Assembly: GCA_031289015.1 (NCBI GenBank)
Contig: JAITQG010000031.1
Location: forward strand, 1-40,021
Length of the DNA: 40,021 bases
DNA from: Lactobacillaceae bacterium
Lineage (GTDB): Bacteria > Bacillota > Bacilli > Lactobacillales > Lactobacillaceae
Direction: 5' to 3'
Shown: piece after piece, positions 18,331 through 26,128 of the stretch
Layout: each line of letters begins with the position of its first letter
Numbering within the stretch: the stretch's first letter is position 1
The notes under the pieces: generated by a model
Databases searched by the model: none
The model's input: only the letters and a program-made list of their open reading frames with translations
Told to the model about the DNA's origin: nothing
Made by a program: the position numbers and the translations under genes

Positions 18331-19283
18331 TATTCATCCTCATTTGGCACATGGGCAATAATTCCATACCAATCACCCAAATGCGTGGCCTGGTCAACTA
18401 CATAATTTTGTGCTTCCAAGGCGCTAGTAATCATCGCTGCTTTGTCATAATAAATCCCCGACAGTAAAATCTTCGTGCCAGGATGGACATACGCTGCCAT
18501 CTGTGGAATCAACGGTACCAAAACCTCTGATAACATATTGGCGACAATCACATCAAATTGTTGCACCGGCACATCGCGCAATAAATCTGACGCTAGGACC
18601 TCAATATTAGTGGCGATAGGATTAAGCGCTAGATTCAACTTGGCTGATGCAACCGCAACTTCATCAATATCAGTCGCCACGACCGATGCAGCTCCCAACA
18701 AACGGGCTTGAATCGACAAGACCCCTGAGCCAGTCCCGACATCCAACACGCGTTCACCACCGCGAATCACAACTTCTTCAGCTTGCACCATTAATTGGGT
18801 CGTTGGGTGTGTTCCTGTACCAAATGCCATCCCCGGGTCCAAGACAATGACTTGCTCGAAAGCATCTGTTGGTTCGTAAGTCTCCCACTTGGGCAAAACC
18901 GTTAAATAACGCGTCAAGCGCACCGGGTGATAATACTTCTGCCATTCTGTTGCCCAAGCTTGCTCAGATACACTATTAACCCGCACTAAACCAGGCTTGG
19001 CATTTAAACCAAACCCAGCCAATTGTCCAACCCGGCTTTTGACATCACTTAGCACCTCAGCCAAATTAATATCTTCAGCAAAATAACCAGCCACGGTTGC
19101 CCCAGTTTCTAAATGCGCCACGGTCGCCCAATCGATTGTCACCGTCGGATCATGCGGTTCAAAATTAGCCACATCATTAGCATCCTCAATTTGAATCCCT
19201 TGGGCCCCGGCCTCCATCAATATATTACTGATTGCTTCAACTGCTTCAGTCTGGGTATCAACAAGTACTTCTTGCCACGCCAT
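18330..19283 (-). CDS. prmA: PrmA, ribosomal protein L11 methyltransferase
   Basis: PrmA trimethylates ribosomal protein L11. The protein is about 317 residues with an N-terminal L11-recognition domain and a C-terminal Rossmann methyltransferase domain showing LDPGMAFGTGTHPTTQL, VLDVGTGSGVLSIQA, ATDIDEVAV and VANMLSEVL. I prefer ATG 19283 (MAWQEV) since a GAGG site lies 9 nt upstream; the ATG at 19289 is too close to it. It is the first gene of a prmA-rsmE-DUF3397 operon. Confidence 0.95.
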   Translation of the reverse strand: MAWQEVLVDTQTEAVEAISNILMEAGAQGIQIEDANDVANFEPHDPTVTIDWATVAHLETGATVAGYFAEDINLAEVLSDVKSRVGQLAGFGLNAKPGLVRVNSVSEQAWATEWQKYYHPVRLTRYLTVLPKWETYEPTDAFEQVIVLDPGMAFGTGTHPTTQLMVQAEEVVIRGGERVLDVGTGSGVLSIQARLLGAASVVATDIDEVAVASAKLNLALNPIATNIEVLASDLLRDVPVQQFDVIVANMLSEVLVPLIPQMAAYVHPGTKILLSGIYYDKAAMITSALEAQNYVVDQATHLGDWYGIIAHVPNEDE

Positions 19284-19367
19284 GCTCATTTGCCTCGCTC
19301 TTAAAATTTAATTCTAGAATACCATAATACCAGTCAACTAGCATGTTTTTGCTTAAGCAATCTACAC

Positions 19368-19406
19368 AAAAAAGCCATGTGGAAGCTTAATTCCCACATG
19401 GCTTTT
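19368..19406. terminator. Strong terminator after the metal-binding protein gene (bidirectional)
   Basis: AAAAAGCCATGTGG and CCACATGGCTTTTT form a 14-bp stem with a short loop. T tracts on both strands suggest bidirectional function; on the minus strand it closes the metal transporter operon. Confidence 0.92.
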
Positions 19407-19412
19407 TAGCAC

Positions 19413-20354
19413 TTAACTATTCATCCCCTCGTGAATCTTATCAAGGTTCCATTTCATCATGTCATAATACGTATCGCCCTTTTGACCACGGGCAGCTAAT
19501 GAATCCGTGTACAACTTGGCATAGATTGGTAAGCCAGTTTCCTTGGCCACCTTTTCCATGGCTTTGGGTGAGACTGAACTTTCCACGAACAAGGCCGGTA
19601 CCTTGGTAGCGCGAATTGTCGTCAAGACCTGTTTCATTTGCTCAGGTGTTCCTTGGGCTTCAGTATTGATTTCCCAGATAAAGGCTGGCTTGATGCCATA
19701 TGCAGCTGAGAAATACTTAAAGGCGCCTTCAGACGTAACCAATAACTTTTTTTCAGTTGGGATATTGGCATACTTAGTTTTGGCCGTCGTATCCAACGCA
19801 GTTAACTTAGCCACATACTTGTCAGTCCGTGCGGCATAATACTTGGCGTTCTTAGGATCTTTGGCCGCCAACACGCGCTCGATATTTTTGACGTACTTAA
19901 TCCCATTTTTCAAATCCAACCAAGCGTGGGGATCTTCCTCATTTTCCTTCCCCGCATCCGTCAAATGCATGGCGTTAACACCCTTTGATGCGGCGAAGAC
20001 TTCAACATCGACCTTCTTATTGGCATTTTGATATAGCTTTTTAAACCAACCTGAACCACCAGTTTCCAGATTTAACCCATTGTGGAACAAAACGTCAGCT
20101 TCTTGGGTGGCTGAGACATCCTTGGGGCGTGGTTCATATTCGTGCGGATCCGTCCCACGCGGTACCACGAAATGAATATCAACTTTGTCGCCCGCCACTT
20201 CTTCGACCATATTCCCGATAATCGAGTTAGTCGCTACCACGTGTAATTTAGCATGTTGCACGGTCTTGCCACCTTGGTGCATCGATGTGAACCACACGAC
20301 CCCACCAATTAACACGGCGATGACTCCCAAAATAACGATTAATTGCTTATGCAT
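19413..20354 (-). CDS. Manganese-type ABC transporter solute-binding protein (PsaA/MntA-like)
   Basis: This cluster A-I binding protein delivers metal to the permease encoded upstream. Motifs are DPHEYEPRPKDV (H71), DPHAWLD (H143), TSEGAFKYF (E209), WEINTEAQGTP and YTDS (D284). The set H-H-E-D and its spacing match the metal site of Streptococcus PsaA (H67, H139, E205, D280). Glu at the third position favours Mn over strictly Zn-binding relatives. The N-terminus has one hydrophobic helix (4-23) but no lipobox cysteine, unlike PsaA, so the protein is probably membrane-anchored by an uncleaved helix or secreted. It overlaps the permease gene by 16 nt. Confidence 0.9.
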   Translation of the reverse strand: MHKQLIVILGVIAVLIGGVVWFTSMHQGGKTVQHAKLHVVATNSIIGNMVEEVAGDKVDIHFVVPRGTDPHEYEPRPKDVSATQEADVLFHNGLNLETGGSGWFKKLYQNANKKVDVEVFAASKGVNAMHLTDAGKENEEDPHAWLDLKNGIKYVKNIERVLAAKDPKNAKYYAARTDKYVAKLTALDTTAKTKYANIPTEKKLLVTSEGAFKYFSAAYGIKPAFIWEINTEAQGTPEQMKQVLTTIRATKVPALFVESSVSPKAMEKVAKETGLPIYAKLYTDSLAARGQKGDTYYDMMKWNLDKIHEGMNS

Positions 20355-21202
20355 TGTACATTCCCCCGTTTTTTAAATAGAATTTCTTGTTTTGGTGAGC
20401 AGATAAACGCAATCGTAAAGAAGATTGCGGCGGTCAACACAATGGCTGGCCCAGATGCCCAATTAAAAGTAAAGCTCAGATATAGCCCAATGACTGAGGC
20501 TGCCACTGAGAACCCAGCAGCAATCATAATCATGTAAGCCATGCGATTCGTCCATAGAAAGGCAGTTGCAGCAGGTGTAATCAACATGGCCACAATCAAG
20601 ATTATGCCGACCGTTTGTAACGCGGTCACAGTGACCAAGGTCAACACCAACATCAAGGCATAATGCACAATTTGTGTCCTTAGCCCATATGCTTGTGCAA
20701 AGGTGTTATCAAATGATGTAATCAATAATTCCTTATAAAAGATCGTCGTAAATAATAACACAATGGCCAAGACGACAGCGGTTGTAATCAAATCACTGTC
20801 TGAAACGGCCAACACATTTCCAAACAATATGTGGTGCAAATTAGTTGATGATTCAGCCAATGAAATCAAAATGAATCCTAAGGCAAAAAATGCTGAAAAG
20901 ACAATTCCAATCGCCGTATCATTTTTCAACTTTGACTTTAATGTCACGGCACCAATTAAGATGGCCGCTAACACTCCAAACAAGGATGCACCAATCAATA
21001 AATTCATTCCCAGCATGTAAGCCACAGCCACCCCTGGCAAAACAGCATGGGAAATCGCATCCCCCATCAAAGACATCCCCCGCAAGATGATAAATGAACC
21101 AACAATCCCTGACATAATGCCGACCATGATCGCGGTAATCAGGGCGGTTTGCAAGAAGTTATATTGCATCAACCCATCAATAAACAAACTAATACTATGC
21201 AT
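20339..21202 (-). CDS. Metal ABC transporter permease (ZnuB/MntB family)
   Basis: This 287-residue membrane protein forms the channel of the metal importer. It has eight to nine hydrophobic segments and the family motifs GDAISHAVLPGVA (about 44-56), NDTAIGIVFS and TPAATA. Start ATG 21202 (MHSISLFIDG) has GAGG upstream and overlaps the ATPase stop by 8 nt; the longer frame to 21304 lies inside the ATPase gene. It carries two cysteines near its C-terminus, rare in this window. Order of translation is ATPase, permease, binding protein, all overlapping. Confidence 0.93.
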   Translation of the reverse strand: MHSISLFIDGLMQYNFLQTALITAIMVGIMSGIVGSFIILRGMSLMGDAISHAVLPGVAVAYMLGMNLLIGASLFGVLAAILIGAVTLKSKLKNDTAIGIVFSAFFALGFILISLAESSTNLHHILFGNVLAVSDSDLITTAVVLAIVLLFTTIFYKELLITSFDNTFAQAYGLRTQIVHYALMLVLTLVTVTALQTVGIILIVAMLITPAATAFLWTNRMAYMIMIAAGFSVAASVIGLYLSFTFNWASGPAIVLTAAIFFTIAFICSPKQEILFKKRGNVQCISN

Positions 21203-21938
21203 CTTGACGTTCCTCACCTTCAAATAAAATTGCTGACAAGTCGCCACTAAAGGCCTTGGTGATATTGGCTTTATTAAATACCTCTTGTGTTGGTCCATGC
21301 GCAATGATGCCGCGATTAATAATCGCTAAATTATCAAAATAACTGGTCACTTTATTGAGGTCATGGTGGACGACAATAATCGTTTTCCCAACGGCTTGCC
21401 ACGCTTTGAACACCGCCATAATTTCCGCTTCAGATTTCATATCAATCCCCACGAACGGCTCATCTAAAATAATGACATCAGCAGCTTGGACAATGGCGCG
21501 CGCCACAAATACTCGTTGCAATTGGCCACCCGATAGCTCACCAATTTGGCGTTCACCAAAATCGGATAGCTTAACGGTATTCAACGCCCCCTCAACAGCC
21601 TTTTTATCCACCATCGTCGGATTTTTAAATAACCCCAACTTGGGATACGTCCCCGTCAACACTGTATCAAACACGTTAATCGGGAAACTTAAATCCAGTG
21701 CCGCCCGTTGTTCAACATAGGCGATATTTTTCAGCCTCGCCGCGATTGGATCCCCGTTCAACTCCACAAGGCCGCCTTGACGCTTGATTAACCCCAAAAT
21801 ACCCTTAATCAGCGTGGACTTCCCAGCGCCATTTGGTCCAATGATGCCGGTAATCTTCCCCGGCTCAAAGTTAATAGTGAGATTTGACAAAATTGGTTGA
21901 CTTGCATAACCAACCGTCAAATCAGTGACTTCAATCAT
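21195..21938 (-). CDS. Metal ABC transporter ATP-binding protein
   Basis: This 247-residue ATPase powers the metal importer. It shows Walker A GPNGAGKST (about 35-43), Q-loop YVEQRAALD, signature LSGGQLQR, Walker B VIILDEPFVGID and the switch His in VVHHDL. ATG 21938 has AAAGGGG with good spacing; a GTG/ATG pair at 21956-21959 lacks a ribosome site. It is the first gene of the operon and has a 200-nt leader with competing RNA structures. Confidence 0.94.
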   Translation of the reverse strand: MIEVTDLTVGYASQPILSNLTINFEPGKITGIIGPNGAGKSTLIKGILGLIKRQGGLVELNGDPIAARLKNIAYVEQRAALDLSFPINVFDTVLTGTYPKLGLFKNPTMVDKKAVEGALNTVKLSDFGERQIGELSGGQLQRVFVARAIVQAADVIILDEPFVGIDMKSEAEIMAVFKAWQAVGKTIIVVHHDLNKVTSYFDNLAIINRGIIAHGPTQEVFNKANITKAFSGDLSAILFEGEERQDA

Positions 21939-21963
21939 GTTAACCCCTTTAAACATCACCGCC

Positions 21964-22153
21964 TAAGTGTTAGATTCACATCTTTAAATGTCTCAGCCAA
22001 AAAACAAAAAAGTGCATAAAAAAGATAGAACTCCCCCAATGTGGTTCTAACACTTATCGCAACATTATTAATTTTTTATTGATGAACTATCACTCGGCTA
22101 CTTCTTGGCTGATGTATCCAAGTGATAATTTATCAACTACTTTATTTATACCA
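21964..22153 (-). promoter_or_regulatory. Promoter and structured leader of the metal transporter operon
   Basis: On the minus strand an extended -10 promoter TGGTATAAAT (22144-22153) should start transcription near 22138. The RNA would begin with a long hairpin, 19 paired positions with one mismatch (arms 22118-22136 and 22079-22097, 20-nt loop). Next comes a terminator-like hairpin TAGAAC/GTTCTA (22026-22031, 22044-22049) followed by TTTTTT (22018-22023). Its 5' side overlaps an 11-nt segment, TAAGTGTTAGA (22046-22056), that pairs perfectly with TCTAACACTTA at 21964-21974. The two pairings exclude each other. It does not match a riboswitch class I know. Confidence 0.55.
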
Positions 22154-22193
22154 AATCAACTGAGCCAAGGCTATTCACTCTTTTTTAAAAAAT

Positions 22194-22231
22194 TTAAAAA
22201 AATAAAAGCGCACCGATATTTCGGCACGCTT
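22194..22231 (-). terminator. Terminator of pyk
   Basis: AAGCGTGCCGA pairs with TCGGTGCGCTT (11 bp, two G-U pairs, 22206-22231), followed on the minus strand by TTTTATTTTTTT. Confidence 0.9.
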
Positions 22232-22251
22232 TCGTTTTAAAAATTTTAATA

Positions 22252-23670
22252 TTAGTCGATCGTTTGGATAGTCATCAAGTTAGTTGAGCCAGCTTCAGTA
22301 GCTACACCAGCAACGACGATAATCTTGTCACCCTTAGCAGCGATACCCTTTTCAACAACCAACTTCTTGGCTGCTGCAATGATTTCGTCAGTGCTTGATG
22401 GGGCTTCAGCGATGATTGGGTTAACGCCCCAATACAACATCAAGTTACGTTCAACCTTCTCATCGTATGTCAAAGCCAAGATATCAGCATTTGGACGGTA
22501 CTTTGAGATCAACTTAGCAGTGTAACCTGACTTAGTTGAAGCAACGATAGCCTTGATGTCGATATTCTTAGTAGCTTCGGCAACTGAGGCCGCAACTGAT
22601 TCAGTAATATCTGATGCATCATAGTTGTTTACGTGACGACCGTTCAATGCCAAAGCAGTTTCTGCCTTTTCATCGATCCGGGCCATTGTAGCAACTGATT
22701 CAACTGGGTAGTCACCGTTGGCTGATTCACCTGACAACATAGTAGCGTCAGTTCCGTCGAATACAGCATTGGCAACGTCAGAAGCTTCGGCACGTGTAGG
22801 ACGTGGGTTTTCTTGCATTGAATCCAACATGTCAGTTGCCGTGATAACTGGCAAACCAGCAGCGTTCATCTTGCGGATCATTTCCTTTTGTACCAATGGC
22901 ACATTTTCAGCAGGAATTTCCACACCCATGTCACCACGAGGAACCATCAAACCATCAGAAACGGCCAAGATTTCATCCATGTTATCGATACCTTCTTGAG
23001 ATTCGATCTTAGGGATGATAGCAACGTGTTCGTTACCAGTTTCAGTCAAGATTGCACGGATGTCCAAAACGTCTTGGGCCTTACGCACGAATGAAGCAGC
23101 GATAAAGTTGATTCCTTGTGTCAAACCAAAACGGATATCATCAGCATCTTTTTCAGTGATACCTGGCAAGTTGATTGAAACACCAGGTGCGTTAACACCC
23201 TTACGTGATCCCAACAAACCATGATTTTGAACTTCAGTAACCAATTCCTTAGTTGCTGCGTCTTTTTCAGTGATAACCATGTCAAGCTTACCATCGTCAA
23301 ACAAAACGTGTCCGCCAACGATAACGTCGTCAAACAAACCAGGGTAAGTAACAGCAATCTTTTCCTTAGTACCTTCAAGTGAACCATCCATTGAGATACG
23401 CACAACGTCACCGATGTTGAACTCAATTTTACCAGTTGATTGAACAGTCGTACGGATTTCGGCACCCTTAGTATCCAACAAGAAACCAACCTTCTTGCCA
23501 GTCAACTTTTCGGCTTCGTGTACAGCGTTCATACGACCCATTTGTTCTTCGTGATCTCCGTGTGAGAAATTAAAACGAACAACGTTGGCCCCGGCTTCGA
23601 TGATCTTTGCAATCGTCTCGACGTCACTTGACGCAGGTCCAAGGGTTGATACAATCTTGGTCTTCTTCAT
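22252..23670 (-). CDS. pyk: Pyruvate kinase
   Basis: Pyruvate kinase converts phosphoenolpyruvate and ADP to pyruvate and ATP. The 472-residue protein begins MKKTKIVSTLGPASSD and shows RFNFSHGDHEEQ, the metal-binding segment IIPKIESQEGIDNMDEIL, and PRGDMGVEIPAE. ITATDMLDSM aligns with the usual QMLESM stretch. It lacks the C-terminal PEP-utiliser domain of Bacillus enzymes. An AAAGGAG site precedes the ATG. It stands alone between its own promoter and terminator. Confidence 0.97.
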   Translation of the reverse strand: MKKTKIVSTLGPASSDVETIAKIIEAGANVVRFNFSHGDHEEQMGRMNAVHEAEKLTGKKVGFLLDTKGAEIRTTVQSTGKIEFNIGDVVRISMDGSLEGTKEKIAVTYPGLFDDVIVGGHVLFDDGKLDMVITEKDAATKELVTEVQNHGLLGSRKGVNAPGVSINLPGITEKDADDIRFGLTQGINFIAASFVRKAQDVLDIRAILTETGNEHVAIIPKIESQEGIDNMDEILAVSDGLMVPRGDMGVEIPAENVPLVQKEMIRKMNAAGLPVITATDMLDSMQENPRPTRAEASDVANAVFDGTDATMLSGESANGDYPVESVATMARIDEKAETALALNGRHVNNYDASDITESVAASVAEATKNIDIKAIVASTKSGYTAKLISKYRPNADILALTYDEKVERNLMLYWGVNPIIAEAPSSTDEIIAAAKKLVVEKGIAAKGDKIIVVAGVATEAGSTNLMTIQTID

Positions 23671-23723
23671 GATTATGAAATCTCCTTTGAATATGTTGGT
23701 ATCTATTTACCTAACTGACAATA

Positions 23724-23752
23724 ATTTTACTCCAATTTATGCAAAAAGTCAT
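23724..23752 (-). promoter_or_regulatory. Candidate pyk promoter
   Basis: On the minus strand ATGACT (23747-23752), a 17-nt spacer and TAAAAT (23724-23729) lie 54 nt before the pyk start. The -35 is a weak match to TTGACA. Confidence 0.45.
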
Positions 23753-23831
23753 CTGTTTAATCCCTTACTTTTTAGCATACCAACCCTGTCTTCAGTCCGC
23801 AAAAATAGTGCAAATTGCATGTTCTCAATGA

Positions 23832-23845
23832 TGAAAACGGATACA
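23832..23845 (+). promoter_or_regulatory. cre-like site upstream of pyk
   Basis: TGAAAACGGATACA matches the CcpA consensus TGWAANCGNTNWCA at all but one fixed position. It lies about 80 bp upstream of the proposed pyk -35, a place compatible with CcpA activation of a glycolytic gene; it is equally near the end of the lysP-like gene. Confidence 0.4.
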
Positions 23846-23860
23846 TACTTTTACTAATCC

Positions 23861-23899
23861 AAATAAAAAATGCAAAAATAAATAATATTTTTACATTTT
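23861..23899 (-). terminator. AT-rich terminator of the LysP-like gene
   Basis: AAAATGTAAAAATA and TATTTTTGCATTTT pair over 14 bp with a 5-nt loop on the minus strand, followed by TTTTTTATTT. The stem is AT-rich, so it may be weak. Confidence 0.6.
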
Positions 23900-23907
23900 A
23901 GTATGTT

Positions 23908-25386
23908 TTATTTAGGGGCAATTTCTGCATCCCGTGATGGAATCAAGTCCACATCCGCTAAATCACGCAACTTACTCTTATGCCTAAACTTATAGACAAA
24001 GTACAAAATCAAGAACAGTGGCACTGACATGTACGTCGTAATAATCGCTTGCCAATTCCAATGTGCAATTGGTCCGCTAAATGAGGCGGTATCTTGTCCA
24101 ATTACGACCACGATACTTAAGATCAGTGCCAAAATTGGGCCGATGGGGAACCACTTGGCATGGTAGCGCAATTCAGAAACTGAGTGCCCCTGTACCACCC
24201 ACGCCCGGCGGAAGCGATAATGTGAGACCGCAATTCCAATCCAGGCAATGAAGCCAGTCAGCCCTGATGCGGCCGTCAAATAATAATAAATTTGGGGTCC
24301 CCAGATACTTGTCAAGAATGACAAAGCACCAACAGCAACCGTCAACAACAAGGCTGGCACCGGAATCCCAGTCCGGCTATTCACCTTACCAAAAACCTTG
24401 GGTGCCATGCCGTTTTTTGCCATCGCCCACAACATCCGTGATGAGGCATAAATACCAGAATTAGCTGATGAAGTGACCGACGTTAAGATCACCGCGTTCA
24501 TCACCGAAGCCGCCAATGCAAAGCCAGCTTGTTTGAAGACCAACACGAATGGTGACACGGCAATATTGCTTTCTGACGCCTTCAACAATGATGGGTCTTT
24601 ATAATAAATAATCGCACCGATGATAAAGATTGAGAAGATATAGAACAGCAAAATTCGCCAAAAGACTTGTGAAATCGCAGCCGGCACTGACTTTTCAGGC
24701 GTTTCTGATTCACCAGCGGTAATTCCGACTAATTCAGTACCTTGGAAAGAGAACCCAGCGACCATGAAGACGGCCAAAATTCCATTCATCCCACCGACAA
24801 AGCCGAAGTGACCATCAGCTGACAGATTCTTGCCCACGTCTGGTTGATGTCCCATAATCCCGACGATGGTCATTAAACCAACAATCAAGAATAAGATAAC
24901 GGCAATCACCTTGATGAGCGCCATCCAAAATTCAGTTTCACCATACGTCTTGGCCGACATCAAATTAATCGCGGTCACTAAGATTAAGACAACTGCAGCC
25001 CAAACCCAGCCTGGGATGCTTGGTAACCAATATTGCATGACCACCCCAACGGTTGCTGCTTCAACTGCCACGGTAATCGCCCAGTTAAACCAATAATTCC
25101 AACCCATGGCAAACCCAAAAGCAGGTTCGACATATTTATCAGCGTACACGGAAAATGAACCAGAAACCGGATCATGTGTCGCCATCTCACCTAAACTCGT
25201 CATCAAGAAGAACACCATCATCCCGATGACCGCATAGGCAAGCAGCGCCCCCATTGGTCCTGCTTGTGAAATTGTGGCACCCGACGTGACAAACAACCCC
25301 GTTCCAATCGTCCCACCTAGGGCAATCATTGAAAGGTGGCGTGTTTTCATCGTCCGCTTCAAGCCAACATTATTACTTTCTGACAT
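23908..25386 (-). CDS. Lysine-type amino acid permease (LysP-like, APC superfamily)
   Basis: This 492-residue secondary transporter has 12 hydrophobic segments. It follows E. coli LysP closely in family motifs: ARHLSMIA-like TRHLSMIALGGTIGTGLFV, FLMTSLGEMA, GWNYWFNWAITVA, GFSFQGTELVGI.AGESE, and FIAWIGIAVSHYRFRRA. Resemblance to LysP and the lysine riboswitch in its leader together point to lysine uptake. The ribosome site is GGAGGAATGTT. It forms a single-gene unit with its own promoter and terminator. Confidence 0.88.
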   Translation of the reverse strand: MSESNNVGLKRTMKTRHLSMIALGGTIGTGLFVTSGATISQAGPMGALLAYAVIGMMVFFLMTSLGEMATHDPVSGSFSVYADKYVEPAFGFAMGWNYWFNWAITVAVEAATVGVVMQYWLPSIPGWVWAAVVLILVTAINLMSAKTYGETEFWMALIKVIAVILFLIVGLMTIVGIMGHQPDVGKNLSADGHFGFVGGMNGILAVFMVAGFSFQGTELVGITAGESETPEKSVPAAISQVFWRILLFYIFSIFIIGAIIYYKDPSLLKASESNIAVSPFVLVFKQAGFALAASVMNAVILTSVTSSANSGIYASSRMLWAMAKNGMAPKVFGKVNSRTGIPVPALLLTVAVGALSFLTSIWGPQIYYYLTAASGLTGFIAWIGIAVSHYRFRRAWVVQGHSVSELRYHAKWFPIGPILALILSIVVVIGQDTASFSGPIAHWNWQAIITTYMSVPLFLILYFVYKFRHKSKLRDLADVDLIPSRDAEIAPK

Positions 25387-25450
25387 AACATTCCTCCATC
25401 TATGAAAGGTCGATGTCTACCGTACAAAGCACAAGCATATTGTTAAATAC

Positions 25451-25679
25451 AAAAAGCCTGTAGTCTGCATACCAACAGACTACAGACTTAAATCAAGTCA
25501 ATAGTTGTGTCGATAGCGCCCCGCAGCCGACAAATTTTGCTGCGACAGTCTAAGCGTTATTCACGCTTAGCCCAACAGATTGATTTGCCAACCAATCCAT
25601 TTCGGCAACCGTCCCTTTCACATCCGTCAATGTCTACCGACTCGAAATGTTACTAATGTTGGTTGCGACCTCTATGTCT
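25451..25679 (-). promoter_or_regulatory. Lysine riboswitch (L box) with terminator
   Basis: On the minus strand the leader has the L-box landmarks in order: AGAGGT (25668-25673), GAAAGGGACGGTTGCCGAA, a TTGGTTGGC arm, CTGTCGCAGC...GCTGCGGGGCGCTATC (to about 25511). A strong terminator follows: CTGTAGTCTG pairs with CAGACTACAG in a 13-bp stem with one mismatch (25455-25488), then TTTTT. In known L boxes lysine binding favours termination, so lysine should repress the permease. Confidence 0.93.
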
Positions 25680-25693
25680 TATTACAAGTTTTT

Positions 25694-25722
25694 ATTGTAC
25701 GCACAATTCTAGTTATCGTCAA
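25694..25722 (-). promoter_or_regulatory. Promoter of the lysine riboswitch unit
   Basis: TTGACG (25717-25722), 17-nt spacer, TACAAT (25694-25699) on the minus strand. It places the transcription start a few bases before the riboswitch. Confidence 0.85.
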
Positions 25723-25756
25723 TGATAAGGGCGGGAGACTTGACGTTTTGCGTTAA

Positions 25757-26128
25757 CTAAACCCCGGAATGACCATACAATATCGCAACGACTAAAATTG
25801 CAAACACCGCCACCGTAATCCAGACATAAATCATGTCATGCACCTTAGCAAACGCAAAAATAGACGCCACCACCCGCAAAACTGGGGTCAAAATCAACAT
25901 CAACAATCCGGCCATTAACCAAGCTAACGGGTGCAGTTGTACCATCCCCGCAAACATCGCATCAAGGTGCGTAAATTGCGTATAAGCATTCATATTCGTG
26001 TTGGGCTTAACTAACACCAACAAAATCCCAACGACCATCAAAGCCACCGCGATAAACACCCCGACGCGCATAATTTGCCCAATTTGGACTTCCATGTGAT
26101 CCATTTCTTGCTTTAATTCTGGTTTCAT
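25757..26128 (-). CDS. DUF1634 family membrane protein
   Basis: The 123-residue protein has three to four hydrophobic helices (about 19-40, 62-80, 84-97, 99-118) preceded by MKPELKQEMDHMEVQIGQIMRVGVFI, typical of DUF1634. DUF1634 genes commonly sit beside TauE/SafE permeases, as here; the start codon overlaps the permease stop (TGATG). A joint role in export or uptake of a sulfur-containing or other small anion is inferred from the neighbour only. I see no clear terminator after it. Confidence 0.8.
   Translation of the reverse strand: MKPELKQEMDHMEVQIGQIMRVGVFIAVALMVVGILLVLVKPNTNMNAYTQFTHLDAMFAGMVQLHPLAWLMAGLLMLILTPVLRVVASIFAFAKVHDMIYVWITVAVFAILVVAILYGHSGV

Noticed and set aside
22006-22077. 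Mini-ORFs in the metal transporter leader (ATG at about 22065 and about 22017, minus strand)
   Set aside because: Neither has a ribosome binding site; no codon run suggests a sensing role.
21964-22153. Known Mn riboswitch (yybP-ykoY) in the metal transporter leader
   Set aside because: The paired GGGGAGUA-type and GCCGAAA-type landmarks of that class are not in the right arrangement.
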